Below, in pieces: positions 1-8,549 of a DNA stretch of 64,000 nucleotides; position 1 is the stretch's first letter; every line of letters starts with the position of its first letter. A program made the position numbers and the translations under genes. Source of the stretch: Streptomyces albireticuli (lineage in GTDB: Bacteria > Actinomycetota > Actinomycetes > Streptomycetales > Streptomycetaceae); assembly GCF_021228125.1 (NCBI RefSeq), contig NZ_JAJQQS010000018.1, positions 62,001-126,000 of the forward strand, given 5' to 3'. Under the pieces are notes generated by a model that saw only the letters and a program-made list of their open reading frames with translations, was not told the DNA's origin and searched no databases.

Positions 1-1282
1 GCTGCGGCGACCGCGCGTCGTAGCGTGCGAAACCGCGCCGCTTCAGGGCGATGAGCGCGACCGCCACGACGCAGGCGACACCGCCGCCGAAGACCGCCCG
101 GTGCGGGGAGGCCAGGTCCGCGACGGATCCCGCGAGGAAGTCGCCCAGCCGGGGCCCGCCCGCGACCACGACGAGGAAGACGCCCTGGAGGCGGCCCCGC
201 ATGTCGTCGGGGGTGGCCGTCTGGAGCATGGTGGTGCGGAAGACCGCGGATATGGAGTCGGCGCATCCGGCGAGTGCGAGGAAGAGGAGGCCGAGCCACA
301 GGTCGCGGGTGAGGCCGAAGACGGCGATGGCGGTGCCCCAGGCGACGACGGAGAGCAGAACGGCGAGTCCGTGCCGGTGTATCCGGCCGAGCCAGCCGGA
401 GAACAGCCCGCCCAGGACCGCGCCCACGGCGGGTGCCGCGACGAGCAGGCCGACGGTCTTGGTGTCGCCGCCGTACCAGAGCCCCGCGACGGCCGGGAAG
501 AGGGCGCGGGGCTGGGCGAGCACCATGGCCGCGAGGTCGACGAGGAACGTGAGGCGCACATTGGGGCGGGTGGCGAGGAAGCGGAGGCCGCCGCGTACGG
601 AGGCGCGGCCCGGCGCCTTGCCTCCGTCCAGGGCCTCGGGGCGCATCGAGGGCAGGCGCCACATCGCGTACAGGGAGGCCGAGAACGCGACGACGTCGAT
701 CAGGTAGGCGGCCTGGTAGCCCCAGAGTCCGACGATGGCGCCGCCCAGCATGGGTCCGCCCATGAGGCCGAGGTTGGTGGTCAGGGAGGACAGGGCGTTG
801 GCGGCGGGGAGTTGTTCCTTGGGCAGCAGTCTCGGGATCATCGCGCTGCGGGCCGGGCTGTTCATGGCGAAGCACACCGCCTGGAGGGCGACGATCGTGT
901 AGAGCAGCCACACATGACGGAGGTCGAGCAGGGCCGCCGCGGCGAGCGCCACGGACAGCAGGGTCGCGCCCGTCGCGCTGACCAGGCCGAGGACGCGGCG
1001 GTCGACGGTGTCGGCGACGGCGCCGCCGTACAGGCCGAAGACGATCAGGGGGACGAGCGAGCAGAGCCCCACCATGCCCACCGAGAAGGTGGAGCCGGTG
1101 ATCGCGTAGACCTGGAGGGAGCCCGCGAGGGCGGTCATCTGCTGGCCGACCCAGGAGACGGTCTGCCCGACCCAGAGCCGGCGGAAGTCGACGGAGCTGC
1201 GCAGGGGCGTGATGTCGGCCAGGAAGCGGGAACGGCGGCGTACGGGGCGGGTTTCGACGGCCACGTCGGACACATCGGGCAC
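1..1282 (-). CDS. MFS exporter (EntS/MFS_3-like), 3' end cut by window edge
   Basis: A multi-pass major facilitator carrier, expected in the cytoplasmic membrane to export a small molecule by proton antiport; the substrate cannot be read from sequence. The 427 visible codons show repeated hydrophobic segments and a motif-A-like loop, GGAVADTVDRR, at residues 85-96 between the second and third segments. The frame is still open at base 1, so the final residues lie outside the window, but the length suggests little is missing. The GTG start at 1282 was chosen because GGAGA lies about 7 bases upstream. Its 5' region holds a strong nested inverted repeat (1449-1487), so local repression is likely, although no regulator gene is adjacent. 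Family assignment is firm; function beyond efflux is inference. Confidence 0.85.
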   Translation of the reverse strand, partial: MPDVSDVAVETRPVRRRSRFLADITPLRSSVDFRRLWVGQTVSWVGQQMTALAGSLQVYAITGSTFSVGMVGLCSLVPLIVFGLYGGAVADTVDRRVLGLVSATGATLLSVALAAAALLDLRHVWLLYTIVALQAVCFAMNSPARSAMIPRLLPKEQLPAANALSSLTTNLGLMGGPMLGGAIVGLWGYQAAYLIDVVAFSASLYAMWRLPSMRPEALDGGKAPGRASVRGGLRFLATRPNVRLTFLVDLAAMVLAQPRALFPAVAGLWYGGDTKTVGLLVAAPAVGAVLGGLFSGWLGRIHRHGLAVLLSVVAWGTAIAVFGLTRDLWLGLLFLALAGCADSISAVFRTTMLQTATPDDMRGRLQGVFLVVVAGGPRLGDFLAGSVADLASPHRAVFGGGVACVVAVALIALKRRGFARYDARSPQ

Positions 1283-1448
1283 GGGAAGGTCTCCAGGGTT
1301 CGGTCGGCATCTCCTCGGTGACGCGGCGGAGTTACCGGGCGGAGCCGGCGTCGCGACCCGCCTGGAGCGGCCGTTCCGGAGCAGCCAGGAGTCATTCGCC
1401 TGTCATGTCCGCAACCCTAGAACATGGTTACTACAACTTCTCAGTCTG

Positions 1449-1487
1449 TCTGACAATTTTTGGCAAGGGTTTGTCAGAACCCTTGCC
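1449..1487. promoter_or_regulatory. Nested inverted repeats upstream of the MFS gene
   Basis: Two inverted repeats share bases. The outer one is TCTGACAA (1449-1456) with TTGTCAGA (1471-1478). The second is GGCAAGGGTT (1462-1471) with AACCCTTGCC (1478-1487), a perfect 10-bp stem around a 6-base loop. The surrounding 1400-1490 stretch is much more AT-rich than its neighbours, as expected of a promoter. It could be an operator for the MFS gene or a hairpin; the overlap allows only one fold at a time. The rest of the 1283-1663 gap shows nothing I can name. Confidence 0.5.
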
Positions 1488-1663
1488 GAGCACTCCACTT
1501 ACCCCCGCGAACCCACCCCGGCGCACACCGGCGGCCGGCGGTGGCGTCCGGGCGCCGCCGGGCGTTCCCGGGCAACGGTTGACCGACCCTCGCCGTCCTC
1601 CTACTTTCCCCATGAGGGCTCGGTCCACAAGGACGGGCCCCGCCGTGGTTCTTGGGGGCGCAG

Positions 1664-2020
1664 GTGCACTGGTATGTGGATGTGCTCAAGAAATACGCGA
1701 CGTTCAGCGGGCGGGCGGGCCGCCCGGAGTTCTGGATGTTCACCCTGATCAACGTCATCATCAGCATCGTCCTGGCCGTTCTCGACGTCGTGTTCGGCAC
1801 GGACCCTCTCCTCGGCACGGTGTACAGCCTCGCCGTGTTCCTTCCCGGGCTCGCCGTGGGCACCCGCCGGCTGCACGACACCGACCGGTCGGGCTGGTGG
1901 CAGCTGATCATCCTGATCCCGATCGTGGGCCTCATCGTCCTGCTGGTGTTCTGGGCGGGCGCGGGCAAGCCGCACGCGAACGCGTACGGCCCGAGTCCGC
2001 AGGAGGTGCCGGCTCACTGA
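1664..2020 (+). CDS. DUF805 family small membrane protein
   Basis: A 118-residue integral membrane protein of the DUF805 family, whose biochemical role is unknown. It shows the family pattern: N-terminal WYVDVLKKYATFSGRAGR, an aromatic Trp/Phe stretch entering the membrane, two hydrophobic hairpins, the conserved TRRLHDTDRSGWW segment between them, and a short polar tail. The GTG at 1664 is preferred over the upstream in-frame TTG at 1652 because homologues begin at the HWY block and GGGGG sits at 1654-1658. The stop overlaps the end of the convergent DUF5701 gene by 7 bp, so both genes terminate into each other. No operon partner is visible. Confidence 0.85.
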   Translation: MHWYVDVLKKYATFSGRAGRPEFWMFTLINVIISIVLAVLDVVFGTDPLLGTVYSLAVFLPGLAVGTRRLHDTDRSGWWQLIILIPIVGLIVLLVFWAGAGKPHANAYGPSPQEVPAH

Positions 2021-2661
2021 CCCCGGGCGCCCGCCGAGGCCATGCCCAGCCAGGTGTGGGGGTTGCCCTCCCAGCACCAGCCGAGCTTCGGCGCGCCCTT
2101 GCTGATCCACAGCGCGGGGACACGACGGTCGCCGAAGCGGGTGCCGGCCAGGGAGTAGCACTTGTTCTTGGCCAGCGCCCGCGGGTGCTGGACGAGGAGG
2201 GCGAGGCCCTCCTCGATCGTGAGGGGGGTGCGGTTCCGCTCCGCGACGGTCGCCAGGGCGTCCAGGGGGACGACGTCGCAGAACTCCTCGCCCCGCTCGA
2301 CGTCGAAGACGACGTACACGGCACCGTCCGGCAGCGCCAGTTCCTCGATCGAGACGAACCTCTCCAGTTCACCGGGCTTGTAGAAGCGCTCGATGACGCC
2401 GGGCTTGCTCTTGCCCGCGAGCGTGGTCAGCGGCACCGCCTCTTCGAGGGGCACGAGCGCGCGGGTGACCACGATCAGGAACGGGACGCGCCCCTCGGCC
2501 GGCGGTTCCATGGCCGCCGCCCGGGCGAGCACGGACTCGCGCAACGGCTCCAGGAGACCGCGGAAGGCGTCTTCCGCCATGCCCGCGAGGGCCGGGTACG
2601 TGAGGTCGACCAGCGTCCGGACCTGGCGGTCGAACTCGGTACCGGCGTCGAAAACCGTCAT
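2014..2661 (-). CDS. DUF5701 family protein
   Basis: A 215-residue soluble protein resembling the actinobacterial DUF5701 family, of unknown function. Recognisable blocks are EFDRQVRTLVDLTYPALAG near the N-terminus, PLTTLAGKSKPG in the middle, RTPLTIEEGLALL, and the C-terminal VPALWISKGAPKLGWCW followed by GNPHTWLG. No signal peptide or membrane segment is seen. The ATG at 2661 matches the family N-terminus; an in-frame extension to 2706 would add an atypical basic leader. It is divergent from the cyclase-family gene at 2891, and the palindrome at 2741-2758 lies between them, so the two may share control. The family match is from memory of conserved blocks; no catalytic residues can be pointed to. 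Confidence 0.75.
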   Translation of the reverse strand: MTVFDAGTEFDRQVRTLVDLTYPALAGMAEDAFRGLLEPLRESVLARAAAMEPPAEGRVPFLIVVTRALVPLEEAVPLTTLAGKSKPGVIERFYKPGELERFVSIEELALPDGAVYVVFDVERGEEFCDVVPLDALATVAERNRTPLTIEEGLALLVQHPRALAKNKCYSLAGTRFGDRRVPALWISKGAPKLGWCWEGNPHTWLGMASAGARGQ

Positions 2662-2740
2662 GTGCGGGCCTTCCTGCTGAACGGGCTGGAGCGGTCGGCC
2701 CCGCACCGCCTCCGGGACCGACGAGAGGAAAACTTACTAC

Positions 2741-2758
2741 GGACATAATTTTATGTCC
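2741..2758. promoter_or_regulatory. 18-bp operator-like palindrome GGACATAA-TT-TTATGTCC
   Basis: Perfect 8-bp arms around a 2-base centre, in an AT-rich patch between divergent genes (DUF5701 start 2661, cyclase start 2891). Such short-spaced palindromes are typical of dimeric winged-helix or TetR-type regulators. It lies 80 bases from one start and 133 from the other, so it could control either or both. No regulator gene is adjacent. Confidence 0.55.
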
Positions 2759-2890
2759 ACTGCCAATATTCCCTCATGGCACGTTTTTTGTACGGGGATC
2801 CCCGCCGTACGCCTCCTCCTCCCACGCGTTCGGTCGCCTACGGCCCATCATCGGCACCATGAACAGGAATCCCGGAGCCCGGAGCGGCGG

Positions 2891-3859
2891 ATGAACGACG
2901 ACCCGCGCGGCGCGACCGCTCCCCCGCCGCCCGGCCCGCGCAACGGGCCGGCCGTCTCCCGCCCGGAGTTCGACGCGCTCTTCGAGAGGGTCCGCGCGTG
3001 GGGCCGCTGGACACCCGCCGACCGCGGCGCCTGGAACCGGGTGACGGCCGACCACGTCCTGCGGGCCACGGCCCTGGTCCGCTCCGGGACGGTCGTGCCG
3101 ATGGCACGGCCGTGGGACACCGCGCCCGCCCCGGACAACGCCAAGCCCGCCCTCCACTACATGTCCGACCTGGGCGACACGGAGACCCCGGAGCCCTCCA
3201 CCTACAAGGACTTCGTGGGCGCCGACTACCACGGCAAGGGGGTGAGCCACCTGGACGCGCTGTCCCACATCGCCTACCGCGGGCGGCTCTACGAGGGCGG
3301 TGCGGCACGGGAGTCGACCGGCGCGGGCGGCGCCCGCTTCGGCTCCGTCTCGGCACTCGGCCCCCTGGTCACCAAGGGGGTGCTCCTCGACCTCCCCGCC
3401 GTCCTGGGGGTCCCCTGGCTGGAGCCCGGGCAGGCCGTGCACGGCATGGACGTCGTCACCGCGGAGCGGGCGCTCGCCACCCGGATCGACGAGGGCGACG
3501 CGGTACTGCTACGGACCGGCCGGTTCCGGCGCCGCCGGGAGCGGGGCGCCTGGGACCTCGACGCCGCGAGCGCGGGCCTCCACGTGGACGCCCTGCCCCT
3601 GCTGGCCGAGCGTGGCGTCGCCCTCCTCGGCGGCGACGGCGACAGCGACGTACGGCCCTCGCCGGTCGAGGGCCTGCGCTCCCCGGTCCACACGCTCGCG
3701 ATCGCCGCGATGGGCGTACCGCTGCTGGACAACCTCGACCTCGAAGCGCTCTCCGCCGCCTGCGCCGAGGCGGGGCGCTACGAGTTCCTCCTGGTCGCGG
3801 CGCCCTTGAACGTACCGGGCGGTACGGGTTCGCCCGTCAATCCGGTCGCGGTCCTGTGA
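2891..3859 (+). CDS. Cyclase-family (kynurenine-formamidase-like) metal hydrolase
   Basis: A 322-residue cytosolic protein of the cyclase family (Pfam PF04199 fold), which includes metal-dependent amidohydrolases such as kynurenine formamidase and isatin hydrolase. The family metal site HxDxxxH appears as H120-L-D122-A-L-S-H126 inside KGVSHLDALSH. Other family blocks are KGVLLDLP, a GDAVLLRTGR strand, and a late DNLDLEAL segment. The ATG at 2891 follows GGAGCGG; an upstream in-frame extension to 2753 would read through the promoter region and lacks homologous sequence. The substrate is not deducible: no tryptophan-catabolism or polyketide genes are near. The palindrome at 2741-2758 is a candidate operator. 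Confidence 0.8.
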   Translation: MNDDPRGATAPPPPGPRNGPAVSRPEFDALFERVRAWGRWTPADRGAWNRVTADHVLRATALVRSGTVVPMARPWDTAPAPDNAKPALHYMSDLGDTETPEPSTYKDFVGADYHGKGVSHLDALSHIAYRGRLYEGGAARESTGAGGARFGSVSALGPLVTKGVLLDLPAVLGVPWLEPGQAVHGMDVVTAERALATRIDEGDAVLLRTGRFRRRRERGAWDLDAASAGLHVDALPLLAERGVALLGGDGDSDVRPSPVEGLRSPVHTLAIAAMGVPLLDNLDLEALSAACAEAGRYEFLLVAAPLNVPGGTGSPVNPVAVL

Positions 3860-4064
3860 CGGCGGCCGGCCGTCCCGCGCCGCGTACCGGCGCGTGGGCG
3901 TCACGGAGGGTGGCGCCCGGCGTCCCTCCGTACCCCTCCCGCCGCACCTCCCTCCATATCAGGGCAAAGCTCTAAAATGGAACAACCGTGCAGCCACCCC
4001 GGCGTACAGGCGGCCATGGGCGCGCGCACCGACAACCCGCGTACCGACGAGGGAAGTGATCCGG

Positions 4065-6998
4065 ATGGGGCTCGTGGCGGAGGACATCGGCCCCGCGCTC
4101 GCCCGGGAGCGGTTCCTCGGCGGCGGGTCGGTCGAGGGATCCGTGCGCGATCCGATCCTGAGCTCGTGGCAGCGCTGCCGCTCCCTGGGCCTCTCGCCCG
4201 CCGGGTGCGAGCTCCCCTACACCGAGGAACTCGACCTCGAAGGCCGCCTCGTCCGCGCGGCCGGACCGGTGATGGACCGGCTGGAGGCCATGTTCGCCGG
4301 CCGGAACATGAACATCTCCCTCGCCGACGAGCGCGGCGCGGTGCTGGAACGCCGCTTCGGCGACGCCGCGATGGCCCGGCGGCTGGCCCCGATCCAGAGC
4401 GTCCCGGGGTTCGTCTTCGCCGAGAAGTACGGCGGGACCAACGGCATCGGACTGGCGCTCGCGGAGCGGCACCTGGTCAGCATCTACGGCGCCGAGCACT
4501 TCGCCGAACGCTCGCAGTCGAACGCGTGCTCGGCAATTCCCGTCCGGGACCTGCTCAACGGACGGATCGAGGGGGTCCTCTGCTTCGGCTTCCCGTACAC
4601 CGACGCGGACGGGTCGCTGGACGTCGTGATCCGCAGGGCGGCCGGTGTCATCGAACGGCGGCTGCTGGAGCAGAGCTCGGCACGGGAGCGCGCCTTGCTG
4701 CGGGCGTACCTCGACGCCCGGCGCCGCGTACCGGCCGACGGTACCGGCGGCGTGGCGACCGGCGGTGCGGGCGACGTGGCGGCCGGTCTCACGGGCGGCA
4801 TCGGAGGGCCGGGCGAGCTGGCGGCGAGCGGGCTGGACTGGCGCGACCAGATGATCCTCAAGGAGAAGGCCACCGAGCTGATCTCCTCGGCCCAGCGGGC
4901 CGCCGTCGAGGTGTCCCTGCCCGGCGGGCGGCGGGTCACCCTGCTGAGCCGCCCGGTCACGAGCGACTCCGGGGTCCAGGGCGTCGCCATCGAGGTGCTC
5001 CTGCCCTCACGGCGGCAGCCCCTCACCATCCCCACCGGAGCCGAAGAGACGCCCGGACTCCTGACCCGGCGGGACCTCTCCCCCACCGCCCCGCCGTCCG
5101 CGGACAGCGCGTCCGGACCGCCGCCGTCCCATGTGACGGCCCGCCCGCCCGGTGCGCCCCCCGGCATCACCGCGGAACCCCGCGTCACCGATCAGGCCCC
5201 CGGCGCCGCGACCAGCGGCCTGGTGCTGGTGGGCGAGCCCGGGGTGGGCAAGTACGCGGTGGCGGCGCGGCGCCGGCTGGAGCTGCTGTCCGAGGCCAGC
5301 ACCCGCATCGGGACCACCCTGGACGTGAGCCGGACGGCCCGGGAACTGGCCGAGATGGCCGTGCCGCGCCTGGCCGACTACGTCACCATCGACCTTCCCG
5401 AGGCCGTGCTGCGCGGCGACGAACCGACCGACCCCCGCAAGGACCTGCACCGCACGGTCGTCCACGGCATCCGCGAGGACTGCCCCTTCTACCCGGCCGG
5501 CGAGCGGGTCGACCTCAAGCCGACCACGCCCCAGCTGCGCTGCCTGACCAGCGGGGAGACCGTCCTGGAGCCCGACCTGAGGTCGGCCACCGGCTGGATC
5601 TCCCAGGACCCGGCGCGCGCCCAGCGGCTCCTCGCGCACGAGGTCCACTCCCTCATCACCGTCCCGCTCCTGGCCCGTGGCATCGTCCTGGGCATAGCGA
5701 GCTTCTACCGCGCGCGGGACCCCGCGCCGTTCGGGGACGACGACCGTTCGCTGGCCCAGGAGCTCGCCACCCGCGCCGCCATCTGCGTCGACAACGCCCG
5801 CCGGTACACCCGCGAGCACAGCATGGTCCTCGCCCTCCAGCACAGCCTGCTGCCGCACGGCTTCCCCGAGCAGAACGCCGTCGAGGTCGCGCACCGCTAC
5901 ATGCCGGCCGAGTCCGGCGTCGGCGGCGACTGGTTCGACGTCATCCCGCTCTCCGGCACCCGCGTCGCCCTCGTCGTCGGGGACGTCGTCGGCCACGGGC
6001 TGCACGCCGCCGCCACCATGGGCCGGCTGCGCACCGCCGCGCGGAACTTCGCCGAGCTGGACCTGCCGCCGGACGAGGTCCTCTTCCACCTCGACAACCT
6101 CGTGGGGCGGCTGGACCGGGAGGAGTGCGGCGACGACCCCGCCGCAGGCAACACCGGGATCATCGGCGCCACCTGCCTCTACGCCATCTACGACCCCACC
6201 TCGCAGCGATGTGCCATGGCCCGGGCGGGCCACCCTCCGCCCGCGCTGGTGCGCCCCGACGGGACCGTCGCCTTCCCCGACCTGCCCGCCGGGCCGCCCC
6301 TGGGGCTGGGCGGCCTCCCCTTCGAGACGGCCGAGTTCCCGCTCCCCGAGGGCAGCCAGCTGGTCCTCTACACGGACGGGCTCATCGAGGACCGTCACCG
6401 CGACTTCGACACCGCCCTGGAACAGCTGCGCCGGGCCCTGGCCCACCCGAACCGGCCGCCCGAGGAGACCTGCGAGGCGGTGGTCCGAGCGGTGGTGCCC
6501 GAGCATCCCGCCGACGACATCGCCCTGCTCGTCGCCCGTACCCACGCGCTGGACCCGCAGCGGATCGCCACCTGGGAGCTGCCCGCCGATCCGGCGCTCG
6601 TCTCCACCGTCCGCGGTTCCGTCACCCGCCGGCTGGCCGACTGGGGGCTCACGGAGGCCGGCTTCGCCGTCGAACTGCTGCTCAGCGAGCTGGTCACCAA
6701 CGCGATCCGCTACGGCACCGGCCCGATCGGGGTGCGTCTGCTCTACGACCGCACGCTGACCTGCGAGGTCTCCGACAGGAGCAGCACCGCCCCGCACCTG
6801 CGGCACGCCGCCACCACCGACGAGGGCGGGCGCGGCCTGTTCCTCGTCGCCCAGCTCTCCCAGGCCTGGGGCACCCGTTACACCGCCGAGGGAAAGGTCA
6901 TCTGGGCCGAGTGCGCGCTGGAGGTCCCCGGCGGGCGGCCCGGCGCGGCCGGGGAGCCCCTGGCCGAGGTGTCCTTCGACGACATCCCCGCCATCTGA
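4065..6998 (+). CDS. GAF (AcoR-type) / GAF / SpoIIE PP2C phosphatase / HATPase fusion
   Basis: A 977-residue cytosolic signalling protein. Residues about 20-200 match the N-terminal sensor of AcoR-type activators: SSWQRC, EKYGGTNGIGLAL, the EHF block and a CSAIPVRD segment followed by GVLCF. A linker (about 265-400) is proline- and alanine-rich. A second GAF (about 410-590) begins RLELLSEASTRIGTTLD. A SpoIIE-type PP2C domain (about 600-820) carries GVGGDWFDVIPL and VGDVVGHG metal-binding motifs. A C-terminal RsbW-like ATPase (about 830-960) has the N-box ELLLSELVTNAIRYG and GGRGLFLV. It likely dephosphorylates an anti-anti-sigma protein and rephosphorylates or binds partners in response to a GAF ligand. 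The ATG at 4065 was chosen by domain start; a GTG at 4056 is possible. A TAAAAT -10-like box lies at 3973-3978. The ABC importer begins 36 bp downstream. Confidence 0.9.
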   Translation: MGLVAEDIGPALARERFLGGGSVEGSVRDPILSSWQRCRSLGLSPAGCELPYTEELDLEGRLVRAAGPVMDRLEAMFAGRNMNISLADERGAVLERRFGDAAMARRLAPIQSVPGFVFAEKYGGTNGIGLALAERHLVSIYGAEHFAERSQSNACSAIPVRDLLNGRIEGVLCFGFPYTDADGSLDVVIRRAAGVIERRLLEQSSARERALLRAYLDARRRVPADGTGGVATGGAGDVAAGLTGGIGGPGELAASGLDWRDQMILKEKATELISSAQRAAVEVSLPGGRRVTLLSRPVTSDSGVQGVAIEVLLPSRRQPLTIPTGAEETPGLLTRRDLSPTAPPSADSASGPPPSHVTARPPGAPPGITAEPRVTDQAPGAATSGLVLVGEPGVGKYAVAARRRLELLSEASTRIGTTLDVSRTARELAEMAVPRLADYVTIDLPEAVLRGDEPTDPRKDLHRTVVHGIREDCPFYPAGERVDLKPTTPQLRCLTSGETVLEPDLRSATGWISQDPARAQRLLAHEVHSLITVPLLARGIVLGIASFYRARDPAPFGDDDRSLAQELATRAAICVDNARRYTREHSMVLALQHSLLPHGFPEQNAVEVAHRYMPAESGVGGDWFDVIPLSGTRVALVVGDVVGHGLHAAATMGRLRTAARNFAELDLPPDEVLFHLDNLVGRLDREECGDDPAAGNTGIIGATCLYAIYDPTSQRCAMARAGHPPPALVRPDGTVAFPDLPAGPPLGLGGLPFETAEFPLPEGSQLVLYTDGLIEDRHRDFDTALEQLRRALAHPNRPPEETCEAVVRAVVPEHPADDIALLVARTHALDPQRIATWELPADPALVSTVRGSVTRRLADWGLTEAGFAVELLLSELVTNAIRYGTGPIGVRLLYDRTLTCEVSDRSSTAPHLRHAATTDEGGRGLFLVAQLSQAWGTRYTAEGKVIWAECALEVPGGRPGAAGEPLAEVSFDDIPAI

Positions 6999-7034
6999 CG
7001 GCCCATCCGGCACCGGAAGAAAAGGGGTCGTAGC

Positions 7035-8549
7035 ATGACGAACGTGCGCTCCCCACAGCCTCTCGTCCGCATCCGCGGCCTCGGCAAGCGGTTCGGCGGC
7101 ACCCTCGCGCTGGACTCCGTCGACCTCGACATCGACTCCGGCCGCGTCCTGGCCCTGCTCGGCCCCAACGGCGCGGGGAAGTCCACCCTCATCAAGGTGC
7201 TCGCGGGCGTCCACCACGCGGACGAGGGCGAGGTGACGGTCGCCGGGCACCCGCTCGGCACCGAGGCGGCCTCCCGCGCCATGTCCTTCATCCACCAGGA
7301 CCTGGGACTCGTCGGGTGGATGACGGTCGCCGAGAACGTCGCGCTGGGCACCGGCTACCCGCGCCGCGCGGGCCTGGTCTCCTGGCGGCGGACCCGCGGG
7401 CGGTGCGCCGAGGCGCTGGGCATCGTCGCCGCCCACCTCGACCCCGACGCCGTCGTCGCCGACCTCGCCCGGGCCGAGCGCTCCCTGGTGGCCCTCGCCC
7501 GCGCGCTGTGCACCCGGGCCGAGCTCATCGTCCTCGACGAGCCCACGGCCAGCCTCCCGGCGGCGGACTGCGACCGGCTCTTCGGTGTCCTGCGCGCCCT
7601 GCGCGACCGCGGCCACGCCGTCGTCTTCGTCACCCACCGCCTCGACGAGGTGCACAAGGTCGCCGACACCTTCGCCGTCCTGCGCGACGGCCGCCTCGTC
7701 GCCCACGGCCCGCTCGCCGGCTACGGCCCCGCCCGGCTGGTGCGCGCCGTCGTGGGCCACGAACCGGCCCCCCACCGGCTCGCCGCCACCGCCCCGGGGC
7801 CCGCCGTCCTGGCCCTCGACGGCGTACGGACCGGGAACACGGGCCCGGTCGCCCTGCGGCTGCGCGCCGGGGAGGTCCTCGGCCTGGTGGGCCTCACCGG
7901 CGCCGGGCACATGGAGCTGGGCCGCGCGCTCGCCGGCGCCCGGCCGCTCCTCGGCGGGCGGGCACTGCTCGACGGCCGCCCGTACCGGCCGGACACGGTC
8001 GCGGCCGCCGTCGCCGCGGGCGTCGGCTTCGTCACCGGCGACCGTCAGGAGGAGGGCTGCGCGCCGGAGCTGACCGTGCGGGAGAACTTCCTGGCCAACC
8101 CCCGGGCCGGTGGCCCGCCGGGCACCCGCTGGCTCGGCCCCGGACGCGAGCGCGCCCGGGCCGCCGCCCTGATCGAACGGTTCTCGGTGCGCCCCCGGGA
8201 CAGCGAGGCGCCGATCGCCACCCTGTCCGGGGGGAACCAGCAGAGGGTCATGGTCGGCCGGTGGCTCGGGCTGCCCCGGCGCCTGCTGGTCCTGGAGGAG
8301 CCGACCGCCGGAGTGGACGTCGGCGCCAAGGCCGCGATCCACCGCCTGCTCCAGGAGGCGCTGGCCGGCGGGCTCGCCGTGCTGCTCGTCTCCACCGACT
8401 TCGAGGAGGTCGCCGACGTGTGCCACCGGGCCCTGGTGTTCGTACGCGGCGACGTGACGGCGGAGCTGAGCGGCACGGCCCTCACCGTCGGCACCCTGAC
8501 CCACGCCGCCTCGGACATCGACGCCCTCACCGGGACACCGGGGCGGTGA
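7035..8549 (+). CDS. Sugar ABC importer ATPase (RbsA/XylG-like)
   Basis: A 504-residue ATPase with two fused nucleotide-binding domains, the arrangement of ribose/xylose-type (CUT2) importers. Domain one has Walker A GPNGAGKST (residues 42-50), Walker B LIVLDEPTAS and a degenerate signature (ARAERSLVALARAL). Domain two has a degraded Walker A (GLTGAGHMEL) and an intact signature LSGGNQQRVMVG with LLVLEEPTAGVDVG, the asymmetry normal for RbsA proteins. The ribosome site AAAAGGGG precedes ATG 7035. The stop TGA overlaps the GTG of the permease (GTGA), indicating translational coupling. Together with the next two genes it forms a complete importer; which sugar is carried is unknown. No LacI-type repressor is adjacent; the sensor phosphatase upstream may stand in that place. 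Confidence 0.93.
   Translation: MTNVRSPQPLVRIRGLGKRFGGTLALDSVDLDIDSGRVLALLGPNGAGKSTLIKVLAGVHHADEGEVTVAGHPLGTEAASRAMSFIHQDLGLVGWMTVAENVALGTGYPRRAGLVSWRRTRGRCAEALGIVAAHLDPDAVVADLARAERSLVALARALCTRAELIVLDEPTASLPAADCDRLFGVLRALRDRGHAVVFVTHRLDEVHKVADTFAVLRDGRLVAHGPLAGYGPARLVRAVVGHEPAPHRLAATAPGPAVLALDGVRTGNTGPVALRLRAGEVLGLVGLTGAGHMELGRALAGARPLLGGRALLDGRPYRPDTVAAAVAAGVGFVTGDRQEEGCAPELTVRENFLANPRAGGPPGTRWLGPGRERARAAALIERFSVRPRDSEAPIATLSGGNQQRVMVGRWLGLPRRLLVLEEPTAGVDVGAKAAIHRLLQEALAGGLAVLLVSTDFEEVADVCHRALVFVRGDVTAELSGTALTVGTLTHAASDIDALTGTPGR

Noticed and set aside
5007..8504. Very long minus-strand open frame (over 1100 codons) opposite the SpoIIE and ABC genes
   Set aside because: It is the antisense shadow of high-GC coding sequence; the product is low-complexity Gly/Arg/Asp-rich with no conserved blocks, while the plus-strand genes have clear domains.
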